Part shown: one piece after another, positions 1 through 11,958 of the stretch
How positions within the stretch are numbered: position 1 is the first letter of the stretch
Layout of the letters: each line of letters begins with the position of its first letter
Assembly (NCBI GenBank): GCA_001792895.1
Contig: MARA01000001.1
Span: 868,001 to 932,000, forward strand
DNA from: Lentinus brumalis
Taxonomy: Eukaryota > Basidiomycota > Agaricomycetes > Polyporales > Polyporaceae
Reading direction: 5' to 3'
Length of the DNA: 64,000 bases
Position numbers and translations under genes: made by a program
The notes under the pieces: model-generated
What the model saw: the letters and a program-made list of their open reading frames with translations, nothing else
What the model was told of the DNA's origin: nothing
The model's database searches: none

Positions 1-3000
1 AGACTTCGCCAGAATAGGTGGAACGTTCCGCTGATCGAGCGTCGATCTCCTTTTACTTCTCCTTCCGCGTGGTTAGGTATACATCACTGACTCGAATTTC
101 AGCAATATCATCGATATTCATTCCAGCAGACACACCTAGTGACTGAGCGCGGTGCATGATTCTTAGGGCACAACACTGTAGCGCCACAGGCTGGCGCCTT
201 TCTGATCGGGCGGGCAGCGACACCAGTCAACGCACAAACCTGGAATTGCGCACAAAATGAGGTGAATTTTCTCCAGCTATCACTGACTGAGGCTCGCACC
301 TAGTCCAACCATGCAGTGCGCATCGCCAAGCGCGGTCCCCGGTGAACTGGTGAAGCGGGCGGACCTGGTTTGGACTCTTGCGACGCACCAAGCGACCGCC
401 GACGACTCCGGCGGCCAGACTCTAGCCTCATAGTCGTCGGGTGCCCCCGAAAACGTCGAAGGCATGCCACGATCTTGCCACGATATGTAGGCGATCACAT
501 AATTCCGCGGCGGCGGCGTGTGCACAAAGGAAGGATGCTCGTCGTGCGCCGTCCTCCAGGAACACGCGTTCCTTGTTCGGATCCCCATGCATCTGAAGGC
601 ATTGGAGGTGATGCGTGCGCGCCCTGACGGACGGGAGCTATGACGCAGCCCGGGACCATACAGTTTGCGCCCATGCGCGAAGACGTCGAGCTGCCGGCAG
701 AGGTATAATGGGATGCGTCGAGACTCGATACGAGGACTTGCTGCCCGAGCCACGTGCCGTCGTTACGCCGGTATAATGCACGTCGAAAGACCAGTAGTTG
801 CGAGCACGGAGGCTGTGCGGCATCATATGGCGGACCCTGCCACGAGGGCGAGGGGTATTAGGCGTTGAATACAGGGCTTGCTTACTGAATGCTTGGCGGG
901 AAAGCCCGGTTTGAATGTGCGCAGATCAGCATCAAGAAGGGAGGAATGGGGGCACGACGAACGTCAACGGTCATCGCATTTTCCAGGGCTTGTCGGCCGC
1001 GCCCGACGAGGAGGATCTTGAGCCAGACGCAAGCTGCGCACGGTCAGATCAGCATCGACTTGCGCAGGACTAGTTCAATTGGTGAGACGTCAGAGACGAT
1101 AGCAGATAGTGAGAATAGAGCAAGGCCGACCAGTCACGGAGAAGTGGCGCAACTGCATCTTGAGGGCTAGTCGGTCGCGCCCGCCGTCGAACTCGGAGGT
1201 CGAGAATCCGAGAAGTCGACTTGCCTGACTCGGCGGTCACTTCGGATGCCACATTGCTGGAGCTCCACGTGGAGATGCCGTATTCCGCGTATTGGTGTCG
1301 GGACCCTCCCTCGGGAGTGTCCGAGTCGGATGTGAGGGCTCGGAGTCTAGAGGCGCGGCGCGACGCGCAGTGATGAGGATATGAAAATGCGGTGCTTGGG
1401 GTAGAACCGAGCGGAGGAAGAACGGCTGAGGTTAGTCAGGCGCAGGCATGAGCGTGGGGAAGCTCGGACGGTCCGTTCACCGCTATTGGATGCTAGATGC
1501 TTATCGACTTCGCCGACAAGCCCCGTACTGCGCGCCCTGAGCTTGAGATTCGCAACGTAGCGGTATTGACGACCGCATTACGCATGTGGCGACGAGGATG
1601 TCGAGAGTCCAGGGGTCTAGGACACAATAGAAACGAGACGCCGAATGCCAGCAACCGGTGGCGCGAAAAGGGGGGTACGTGTCATAACTGAACGATGTAT
1701 GGAAGATTTGTGGGAGGGGGCGATGTGCTTACTTGTTCCTGCCTCCGCTTTGGGCGACGGCGAAGTTGCGAATCGGACCCCGCTCGGCCTGACTCGGGGT
1801 GGTCAAATCGGAGACAGGCTGGGAGAACCTGTCGAGGATGCTTGATTGGTACATGCAAAGTCACATCCGTGTCCCTCGGACGGATGTCCGGTAATCCAAA
1901 GCATCGCCGCGATGAAGGTCGGGACTGCGTACTGATGCAGCATCAGATTGGCACCTGCAACCCACCACACTGGCTGTCAGTTTCATAGTTGTGGTTGTCA
2001 CTGTCAGTCCGAAACAACCGCAGACACTATCAGTAGCTCAACTAGACTTCGAATGACCTACTACGTGCAGGGTTCCCTGGGGAACTCGATTGCACGAATG
2101 CTTGGCAGCGGCGCAGCGCTCCCGCTTGGGAACTTGAAGGCAGATGAGCGACTCGGGAACATAGCGTATACAGCGGTTAAACGCGGCAGGGACCGGTGCT
2201 CAGGAGGGCTGTGATGTCGGCCCAGAACAAATTCCGCCGACACTGGGCGAGGTCTTTAAAATATGCGGTACTGTTTGCAAATGGATCAGCACTTATCGCA
2301 CCGGGATGCTGAGACTGCTTACGAGTGCGCTTGCCGAACCGAAGAAGCGCAGTTCTATGGGGCTCGACCGACTTGGTAAACCCCGAGTAACGGGCAACCT
2401 CTCCTCCAACCGGATCCTGTAATGGCGATCGGACGCGCCGGATGACAACAGAGTCGAAGGGACAATGGAGAGGAGTATCGATCTTGTCCCTCGTGTCAGT
2501 ATCATAGGGCTTTTGCCAGCGACGACTTACAGGTTATCTCTCACTGCCCCTCTGCGACGTACACGCAGGCCTCTACAATCGCATAGCCATAAGGCTCTCC
2601 GTCCTGCCAGTGCTGTGCGCAAGCACAGGTATACACTCCTGCTCTCCCGGAGCTGTGAATCTCCAGTGCATCCACAGCGGCAAGGCCCCGCTCAGGCAAT
2701 GCTGGAGAAGTGGCCGCACATCAGCACGGAGACCTTGACCGTATTGAGAACGACTAACCCCCGAAGGAGTATCAGACTGACGGCAGTCGATGGGTGCGGT
2801 AATGCGGTACTTGCCACTGCGCCCGTCACCTAGCGCAAAGACAAAGGCGCAGGACGGCGGCTGCAGTGAGCAGTCTCTTCGCAAAGTTTGAAGTGCAGGT
2901 GATTGGCGATCTCGATCGTCTGCAAATTGACAGGCTCGAGCAGCAGTAGAGGCTATGCGGCCTTCACTTCAAGCATCAGGGCAAGAAGTCTAGAGCAATG

Positions 3001-3592
3001 TGCATCAGCGCGCTGAAAGAATGGTACGACTCTGTGTGAGCAAGCACATAAGAGGCACCACTCACTGAGGACTGACGGTGACGTCCCGGGATGCTGGCTC
3101 GCGACTGCCGCGTCACGCCTGCAGTTGCAGCGACCCAGTCCCTGTGCCAGCTGAGAGAAGTGCTGATGACTCATACGGGGCAACGTTTGATAAGAGAACT
3201 GCAAGATATACCTCCGCATCGAGGAGACGATGAGCAGTCGTCCTTGGGAGCCATTGTCCTGACTTGCGGCCACAGGCATGAGTCGGCTGTAAGAGGTAAA
3301 TATGTGGACAACATGCGTTTTTTCACATAGGCTAGCGAGGCCACACTCGAGAACCTGTGGAGAGAATGAGTGTACTTACGAGTACGTCTGGCATGCAAGC
3401 TGCAAGCTGCTGTGGCTGTATGCACGACCATATTCGGAGCTTTCCGGGACATGGAGCGCCCACGTGAACAGCCACCATGATGGGCGCTCATGGTTTTACC
3501 TGTTCACCACGCTGGCAGAGCCGTGCTAGACTGTTCTGCGACAGCTATCACGACGTTTCACATTTCACGGCTTGTCGCGCGTGACAATCGAC
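1..3592. other. Gene-poor stretch, nothing supported
   Basis: I see no convincing gene here. Reading frames are short (up to about 157 codons), occur on both strands, and show neither recognisable motifs nor splice-linked continuity. An imperfect direct repeat of about 22 nt (985-1006 and 1163-1184, around the word TCGG-C/T-CGCGCCCG) is the only structure I noticed. It may be decayed coding sequence or intergenic DNA. Confidence 0.5.
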
Positions 3593-4917
3593 ATGGGCCC
3601 CGGTACCTCCTTCGCCTCCACTTCAAGGCTAGTCCGCAGGCCGTGGCCGCGCGAGCTTCTTGCTCGAAGACCAAAGTCATACCGCAGAACACTCGTAAGA
3701 TATTCATTGGGTGGATTGGTCTGGAAACGAACAAATCTAACTTACCTAGCATGCATCTCCAGCCGCTGCCGCAGAGGACTCGGATCCCGCAAAGTCATCC
3801 AACGACCAGCTTGCCTCAAGGATCGAGGGCGCTCTGACCTTCTTCCGAACCCAACGCGCCGCAGATAATTCGTCCGCCGAAGCCCTGGTGCAGCGGCTCT
3901 CTATCAAGCCCGTAAAGCACACCATACAGTCTCTGAATCCCGAGACGCTTTCCGAAGCCGACTACGTCGATATCTCCGGACATACGTGTCAGCTCAACGT
4001 GGAGCGAAGATTCTCGCGGATACCGACTGTCATCCCATACCGATACCAACCATTCACACCCTTCCGCCCCGGTACTGCTGGCTTCTTCTACTACACGAGC
4101 TCTCCTGCTCTCCCAGAGGCTGGCGAGATCAGGTTCCGTATCACCGGAAGCCCAAGACCCGACTCCTTCGCTCTTGGGCGGGACCTCCTCACGGCGAACG
4201 GCCTAGTCTGGCGGCTCCACCTGCTCACAATGGTCAAAGGGTTCGACGAATACGCCCCGATTGTGGCAAAGCTGCAGAGCGAGAATCTCATCACGAAGGA
4301 GACGAGAGACTCGTGTCTGAGACTCACACGAGACATGAGTCTCTTGTCGAACACGGAGCGGGCCTTGCACTCGTTCTACCAGCCATTCGTCTTCGACTTC
4401 AAGAGCATGAAGCCGAGGAGCCTGTGGTTCCTCACGCCAAACTCGCTGAACAAGGTGTCACTCGAGGACTGGCTCACCCTCAATGGTCGATATTCACTGC
4501 CCTCACATGGTACGTCAGATTCCCGTATTATGTCACGCTTGAGGAGACTGAAGAAGTACTCGTGATACAGGGACGGTGATGCTCTGCGCTGAGCCCGCCG
4601 AAAAACGGGAGGACGCCAAGGGCGACTCCCACCGCATCGTTTTGCGTGTTTTGAAGGTAGTCCGGCCAGTGATCTACCCCAGGCGTAAGACACTCCGTAC
4701 TGTGGGAGCAAATGCAGCCGGAGAAGGTGGAGCGGATCTAGGAGCAGCGCAGCCACAACCCTCCGCCGGAGAGTCGTCAGATACCCTTCTGCGAGCCTAC
4801 GAGGGACAGCTGCTGAGCAACAACCTCGGAGAGCCCATTATATACGCAGCAAGAGGGCAGGGCTGGCCGGTCACATGGAGGACTGATAGTGAACCGGACG
4901 ACACAGAGACCGAGTGA
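3593..4917 (+). CDS. Hypothetical fungal protein, about 402 aa
   Basis: Three exons read as one frame: 3593-3694, 3750-4509 and 4571-4917. The introns (gtaaga...cctag and gtacgt...tacag) fit in phase and join the long central frame to a C-terminal frame that otherwise looks separate. The N-terminus (about residues 1-34) is rich in Arg, Ser and Leu with no acidic residue, which would suit a mitochondrial presequence; that is an inference. The central part contains FRITGSPRPDSFALGRDLL and NGLVWRLHLL, which resemble a hypothetical family I recall from Agaricomycetes, without a known function. The C-terminal 110 residues are low in hydrophobic content and end in an acidic tail. Function is unknown. 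It is convergent with the DUF6533 gene that follows. Confidence 0.6.
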
Positions 4918-5205
4918 TGGAGACATGTATGCGTATTGGTATCGCTTCCTCCGACATCCTATCCATGCCGCGTCTCTTGATGAACGCCGTTAGCTTTCGG
5001 ACCTTGAGTAGTCTCCGAAGACGTCTGCAACACCTTCACCTCTAGATGAGCTTCCGGGAGCAAGGCATCACCGGTCACCGTTAGGCGGTTGGGTTTCCGA
5101 CGTACGATTCTAGGTGACATGCAGACACGCAGGTGGTAAGTGCTCATATTTACTGAGTATGTAGTGCTTCCTCGCGAACAATGGAACCCGTCTCTGATCT
5201 GCGAC

Positions 5206-6866
5206 TCAGGCCTGCTCATCTTGCTCCTCGACCCAATATCCATCCCCATAATCATCGAGCTGGAGCTCGCCACCCAGCGATCCCAGGAGTCGACCGCTGT
5301 GTGCGGACTGAGACAGTGTGCTCGATTCGAACTTCACTGACGACTCCGACAAGCTCTCTTCATCGTCCTCGCTTTGGCGAAGGTTCGATATGAATCGCGT
5401 TGTCAAGATGAGGACAAGCCTGTGCGACGTGCTCAGCGAATGTGCCTCCGAAGACACTGACAGGGTATGAACTGTACTACTCACAACCTGCCCAGTACCG
5501 GTCCGTCTTCTGTGGAGAGCTGAGAGAAGATGTCAGCTGCCGCGCTACCCTGAGTAGCACAATGCATAGACTCGGAATGCGTTGCTTACCTGGTTGAATG
5601 CGGACTGCGAAGGTTGTTTACTTTCAGCTTATCTGCGCGCGACAGCCAAGAAAGCGAGTATACCCACCACGATCTCGTATATCCACAGAATGGTCATCGC
5701 CCTGCCGTCCACCAATAGGTCAAGAATACTAGGAGCTGAACGAGGTGTCCTCACGCAAAGTATACAGATCCTAAATGGCGCAACGTGAACTGCGTCAGAA
5801 GAGAGGATTGAGGAGAGTGCTCTGAACTTACCATCCCGCAAGAGGAGCCAAGCAAAACTCCTCCGCATTCCGTCGATTCTGCTTGTTTGTCGATACGTCC
5901 AGTACGTCTTGTACGCTGTTAGGCCGAGGCATAGCAACTCGTACACTATGCTGAGGGCCGACGATCCAATAGGAATCACTAGAGGGTCAAGATGAGCCAG
6001 CGAGGGTGGGCACTTCACTCGATTCCTCGTACCTTCAAGTCTGCAAGCGTCGCGATGCATGTTAGCACATCTTCATGCTTGTGTGAGCACAAACCATGGG
6101 CTCACTCGAAAAACTGGAGAGCCGCGCCTGGCTGCACCTTTCCGAGACATGGTGGCAGTGGCCACGGCGGAACCACGTAGTTGGGGAATGCGAACTCCGC
6201 GCACTGTCATGTACGAGCTAAGCGCATCCATTTTAGTGCGAATACAGTGTACGCTCACTGTTTGCAGGAAAATAGGGTTCATGAGGCCCATGATGAAAAG
6301 AGTCCCGCCAAGGTACCAGTTACGCGACCAAAGCGCGGTGAGTCGGAGAGCTATGAATGCTGACGGAGGACGATCAGTGGGCGTTGCTTTTTGAAGGAGA
6401 CATGGCTTGGGATTACCTACCCGAGACAAGTATGAAGCTTGCGCAGGTAACACTCGCGCCGACCATGCTCAGCAGTCTGCAGCTGGTTCCGTCAGCTAAT
6501 AAGGATTGCGTTCACCTGCATGAGAGCACGAGCAGACGAACCTGTCGGCAGTGAGATGCATATTGGCCGTAGACGTGATGCTGACATTGCTGATGACGTC
6601 CAACGACGCCTGCAGTAATATAGCATATCGCAGGTAGACGAATATCGCGCCCGCAAGATTGAAGGGCCTGCCCCACACTAGTCGCACTTCATCCGCTACG
6701 GTGAGGAAATAATCGTAGTAAAATACACCTGTCTCAAGGTGAGTGATGGACTCGTGTCTTCGAGGTGGTCTTGGGACTCACATGCACTTGCGAATATCAA
6801 GAGGTTCCCCTGTACGAACGGCGCCACAAAGGAATCCGCGTGTTCGAAGAACGGCCTGTATGCCAT
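5206..6866 (-). CDS. DUF6533-type seven-helix membrane protein
   Basis: The diagnostic DUF6533 stretch is visible on the minus strand around 6625-6755: VFYYDYFLTVADEVRLVW followed by GRPFNLAGAIFVYLRYAILL. Downstream exons give further hydrophobic segments (FIALRLTALWSRNWYLGGTL near 6300-6360; SALSIVYELLCLGLTAYKTY near 5900-5970) and the LLLRDG motif typical of the family at an exon end near 5833. The last exon ends in a polar acidic tail (SEDDEESLSES, stop at 5206). About ten exons are needed. One appears to be only 8 nt (6033-6040), required to keep the frame between LQFFE and VIPIGS. The start at 6866 is the first Met before the domain. The family is large in Agaricomycetes; molecular role unknown, presumably plasma-membrane or endomembrane. 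Confidence 0.75.
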
Positions 6867-9106
6867 GACATCACGATAAGACCTGCGAACGGTTTTCAAG
6901 ACGGGAGTACGCATGTACACACCTCCAGTCGATTTCGAGGCTAGTCATACTGCCTAATAGAGGTAGGGCCGCCTAATGTGCGAGACCTGCTCGCATGACT
7001 GAGGTCACAGAGCACCGGACACGGATACTTATACTAGAGAGAGCGACTACGGACCCCGAAGCTGTCAGTCGACGACGTTCTTCTCCGGTCTCATGACCAC
7101 GGATGCGGGAACCATATTCTGACAGTGATTAACAGAATGATCGTCGCTCTGGCCAAGAGGACATTCAAGTCAACGTCAGAGCCTTCTCAGCACCTCCGAG
7201 TCCGCCATCCGCACAGCGGCGGCTGAGGCGTAAGGCGCAAGGCTCGACGAACATCTGTACAACTTTTGCGGTGGGCAGAAAGGCATGCCAAAATCAGATG
7301 CGCTGTATCCCTGTGGTTTCTTCACCCAAGCGCCACTTACTTATGCCTGCGCCGCAGCTGCTAGAAGTATCAAGCCTTTTTGATGGCCGTCGCTGGTGCC
7401 CGTAATGTCGACCGTCCCTCGGATCCAAGTTTATCTGGTCGACACGGTAGTGGCGTGAACTGGGTTGAATCGCACAATCGTCAATTGACCTATTGAAGGA
7501 ACGAGCGCGGATACCAACCGTAAGTCTAGGGAAGAAGGTTGGAGAGCCTGTAACTGAGAACGGCCAGTCGTGGCTATGTCTGGTGAGAAACACATTCGGT
7601 GAGAGTGTTGTCAAGTCGACGTACCCACTGCGACTCGGAACGGTGCGTCGAGCGAGAACGCTGATGTGTATCTTCACCTTCTTATTGACAACGACATTTG
7701 GACGCAGGCCTGGGATGGAAGGTCACGACGGCACATCAGCAGAAGGCATGGATATCATCTTCGCGTCTTCGTCGTCGTCTCCAGTGTGCTTCGGTGGTTT
7801 CGACTGTGCGTGTAGTTGGATCATTCCATACAGAGGGATACTGTATCATTTGTGAAGTGAAGCGAAGACGTCAGGTAGCACCGCTCTCCGTGCAGCTTGC
7901 GGTCCTCGTATCTCTCGAGCACGTCCCACACTCTGCAATGGGACTACTGCGCCCGGTCGAGCCCGTCTCCTCGGTCGATGAAGATGGGCCACCCATGGAC
8001 CTCTTCATCCTCTGCCATCCGCGGACGTCGAAGACGAGTAACATCGCACTAATCTCCAAGCTTGAGCGAAGGCAGCTTCGTTGAGCGCGACGCGCGGACC
8101 TAGAAAGAAATCAGTACTTGCCACGGAACCGACACGGAAAGGGGAGCCAGTCAACGGCGTACGGCAAGTAAACTGAGTTCCCTCGACGATCGCAATGTGG
8201 AAGCCTGAGTACTACGATAGTCCCATCGTCAAGCGTATAGACTATTTAGACTATGATACCTGGTTTGCAGGGACGCATATACGTCAAGTTCGTCCAGACG
8301 ATAGAGAGGCATGCCCTGTCAGGATGCAAGCGCGTTCGTGGTGAGCCTGTTCTCGAGAAGGACCGTCTTCCAGTCCAGTCCAGTCCAGTCCTAGCCAGTC
8401 CTAGCCAGTGCATATCGGTAGCGTAGGTGTACTCCACCCGTTACTGCATCACAGCTTTAGGAGGCAGACAACCTGTAGAAGAACACGTAGGGTCAGAAAG
8501 ATGTCTAGTATACGGGCTAAGAGGGAAAGTACCTGCTTAACGGCCCCGGTTGCGCCCACCTGCGTCCGAGGGAGAGCCCTAACCTGCAACAGATTTCACA
8601 TCTCCCTCAAGCGTAAAAAACACTGGCTGTGAGAATCTGGTATTGGATGATATGACGGGTATACGATATCACTCTACTTTACTTGCCTTGTGCACTGTGA
8701 CATGCGAGTTTGCGACCAAATCGTCCACATGGAGTGCAAGGCGTGCAATAAGTCAGAGGGTCCGTGCATTGGCATCGCGCACACAGCGATTAGTGGGTGT
8801 GGTCTGTTCCAACAAGACATCAAGCGCTCATGTCTCTTCTCGAACGGACAATGGCGGGATTGATGCGCCCCCGATGCGGTACATACGCGCCGTCTCTTGG
8901 CATCTCCTCGCTGGCTGATTCCTCTTCTCCGCTGTTCCCGCCGTCGTACTGGGCCGCGATGTCCATCTTCCACTTCGCCTGCCATCCTGTGTGAGCCACT
9001 GCCTCAGCCCTGCATCTAACAAACTCAGTCCATATCTGTTCTTGGCGACGCTGGTCACGTTGATTGCTACGCACTACACCCGCCCTCTCGCTCCTCCGCT
9101 ACTCCT
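6867..9106. other. No supported gene
   Basis: Short overlapping frames on both strands with no recognisable domain. It includes a short tandem repeat at 8370-8408. The segment at 7870-8090 has an open minus-strand frame, but nothing I recognise. This is probably the promoter region of the GT17 gene plus spacer. Confidence 0.4.
8370..8408. repeat. CCAGT / CTAGCCAGT tandem repeat
   Basis: Four consecutive CCAGT units are followed by two CCTAGCCAGT variants. It is a simple-sequence tract of about 40 bp in non-coding DNA. Confidence 0.8.
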
Positions 9107-10393
9107 ATGATTGTGCGGCGTCGCTCTCTCTTTGCATTCGCACTTGGTTTGTCGTTCGTCCTCATCGTAGGCTATACCATACGGTCAAGGTGTGTCCCTC
9201 GTACCTTCACCGCGCACATACTGTCTAACGCCCCCAGCAGCCTGCGCATCCGTAACTTCCTATCCTACTCTACGCGTCCGCTGTGGGACCAGCCTCTCGG
9301 CCCACACAATACTCTCCCTCACTACTACGCTGAAGGCATCGCTTTCGACGCGCACCTCTGCGCCCTCCACAATTGGACTCCTCGTGACGAGAACGACCTG
9401 CCCGAGGTATGGGACGCCGTCCTCTTCAGCTCCGAGCTCGATCTGCTCGAGATCCGGCTGCACGAGCTCGCGCCCGTTGTCTCCAAGTTCTTCATCGTTG
9501 AGGCCGACCGCACCTTCACCGGCATCCCGAAGAACCTCACCTTCGAAGCGCACGCAGACCGCTTCGCGCCCTTCGCGGACAAGATCGTGCACTCCGTATT
9601 CAACGCGCGCACGCTCAAGCCTGGCGAGAGTCCGTTCGTCAACGAGGGCGCGCAGCGCGGGCACATGGACGCGCTCCTCCGGCAACACGTCGACCCCGCC
9701 AAGGCGGCCCCGCTCGTCGTCTTCTCGGACGTGGACGAGATCCCGTATGCGCACACGATGCGGCTGCTGAGGAGGTGCGAGGCCCCGAATCCGATACATC
9801 TGCAGATGCGCGAGTACCTGTACTCGTTCGAGTGGCCCGCGGGCGAGGGCAGCTGGCGGGCGCAGGTGCACAGGCTGGGGTCGCCGAAGAGTGGGTACGG
9901 GCATGGGCAGGTCGCGGAGTTGAAGCTGGCGGACTCGGGTTGGCATTGCAGTTTCTGCTTCCGGTATCTGCACGAGTTTGCAGACAAGATGATTGGTGCG
10001 TTCTTCCCGCCCTTAGCGTCGTACGCTTCCATGTCCTGAGAGCGCTTGCAGGATACTCTCATGCCGATCGCGTCACCGACCGTTCGCTACTGAAGCCGGA
10101 AAGGATACAACAGACTATATGCGAGGGCAAGGATATCTTCGGGATGCTGCCTGAAGCTTACAAGGTGGGTTGCATGTCTTCTCAGGGATCGAAACATGTC
10201 TCATCGGCCACAGTGGAAAGACCTGCTTGCGCTGATGGACAAAGACGCGTGAGTCTCCCAGACAAATCCGACTATATACCAGCTGACTCGAAATCACAGG
10301 ACTCCATCCGCCGTCCATGTGCCAAAATACCTCCTCGAGAACAGCGACAAGTTCAGGTTCCTGCTGCCTGGCGGTTGCGTACGAGAACCATGA
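9107..10393 (+). CDS. Glycosyltransferase family 17 (GnT-III-like)
   Basis: The family GT17 (beta-1,4-mannosyl-glycoprotein N-acetylglucosaminyltransferase type, cf. MGAT3) is recognisable from [32 protein letters not shown], the metal-site-like stretch [11 protein letters not shown] and the C-terminal [13 protein letters not shown]. Residues 1-25 form an Arg-rich start plus a hydrophobic helix, a type II signal anchor, so a Golgi-lumen enzyme is expected. Exons: 9107-9995, 10052-10164, 10214-10248, 10300-10393; the joins IGYSHADR, AYKWKDLL and KDATPSAV are all in phase, giving about 376 aa. A further in-frame intron of 51 nt (9189-9239, gtgtgt...cagcag) may exist and would remove 17 residues after the anchor. 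Donor and acceptor sugars cannot be told from sequence; filamentous fungi commonly carry such genes although bisected N-glycans are not their norm. Confidence 0.88.
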
Positions 10394-10979
10394 CGTTCTA
10401 GAAGGCAGCCGCCAAGTGAAGGAACGGACTAATGTGTCGCCCCTTGCATTGGCTGTCCCCACGGGTCCCCATCGACTGTGTCGAGCGTACCATCCATCCT
10501 GTACTGCAGAATGTTGGCTGACGGAACCATACCCTACATAGCACCATGGATCAATCAATCATGCATATGTATCATCATAGTATGTATTGTATCTTGCTTT
10601 ATTTATTGCTTTGTTCCATGGCAGACATGCTCTCGCCCTGCACTCGCCAAACCAACTTCGACTGCTACTTGTCACTGCACTCGCTGTGTTACTTATACGA
10701 ATGCCCGGATAGGCGCGGGAGAGCTTCTGGTGTTGGGTCCGGATGAAGCTCAAGCGTCACCGATACCGCCTGCCCAGTTTAGGGACCCAACGGTGGGGGC
10801 GAGGTTGCGATTGCACAAGCACGGAGTATATCGTCACATAACGTAGCATTGCCTAGTGGATGTAAGTTGTGGTACTTACATGGCTGTGAGGTTAACGTTG
10901 TAACACAGCCACTGAGCCTGCAGCAGTTGCCGCTTCTCTCTTTCAACCGTGACCACACCCCTCGCGCCAACTCGCTACT

Positions 10980-11612
10980 ATGGCTTTCTTCAATTCGACG
11001 GCACCTCGTTCACAATATTTCAACCCAGATCCTCCACTGCCTATTCAAGGTGGTCGGTTTTGGTCCGGTGGCGAGGTCCGCTTGCGCATACAGACATCAA
11101 CGGAGCCCTTGGACCATTCGAACGCTTCCTTCATCAGTTCAGCCGAGTCAGTTGACGTGACCCAGTATATCGGTTGCCACGCTCCTCCAGGTACGTGGCC
11201 ACTCTCCAGAAGGACAAGTATGAGTCCCCTGATCCTCAGTCGTATGTCAACTGGCAGAACCGTTCAATGAGGAGGATGCAGGCGAGCAGGGTGCATCTCG
11301 GGAGGGTGCGGACGAAGAGCCCTCTCCGGGTGTACCGCATTGGTCTGACTGCCAGCTAGTGACGGCGGAGGCTTTCTTCGGATTTTACGGCGCACCAGGC
11401 GAGAAACGCATCCCATTGGTGAGATTCTTCTATGACATCCAAGCACGCTCGATTATGCATACCGTCGTCGACGAAGTATTGGAGTGAGTGTTGCATCCCT
11501 AGATATCACCGCACTTGCATTCACTCATTGACACGGTGATCACATCAGGATCATTGAGAAAACGCAGAGACGCTATCCCAGGGTTCCATTTCGACGTGAA
11601 ACCTACACCTAA
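10980..11612 (+). CDS. Unknown-family paralogue, 5' part frameshifted
   Basis: This is a diverged inverted copy of the gene at 11959-13003. Shared blocks are PDPPLPIQGG / GGEVRLRIQ / DHSNASFIS near 11030-11140, then DEEPSPGVPHWSD and VDEVLEEIIEKTQRRY after introns at 11192-11265 (gtacgt...ggcag) and about 11486-11549. Intron positions and phases match the other copy. Upstream, homologous codons for FDGTSFTI continue in a different frame; a 4-nt insertion (TATT/ATTT at about 11014-11018) separates them from NPDPPLPIQG. An ATG at 10980 happens to open the downstream frame, giving a shortened product of about 165 aa with a new N-terminus. Function unknown. It could be a pseudogene or a re-started gene; no transcript evidence is available. 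Confidence 0.5.
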
Positions 11613-11958
11613 AGTACATCCATCTTCAACCTGTGGAACACACAAGACCCGCGAAGGTTCACCAAAACAGACTGGTAGGTAGCTCTACATGAACGTCACG
11701 GACAAACTTGAACGTATAAAGGATTCCGAGACAAACTGAGACTGACCGGGGAGACAGTCAGTCGCACCATGAAAACGAACCACTACTGAACTTGTCAATG
11801 CAGTGGCACGCTGCCGCGGGGCGCCGCGGTCGGCGGGGGAGTGCTGGTCGCGGCACCTCGTGAGATGCCAACGATAGCACTATCTGAGCCAGGAGTACCC
11901 TCGCGCACGACGCCAGGTGGCTATGGCACACTATGTCAGAGAGCGTCAGAGAATTCCA

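Noticed and set aside
9192..10062. Long overlapping frames on both strands within the GT17 gene
   Set aside because: Codon-bias shadows; only the plus frame from 9107 carries GT17 motifs.
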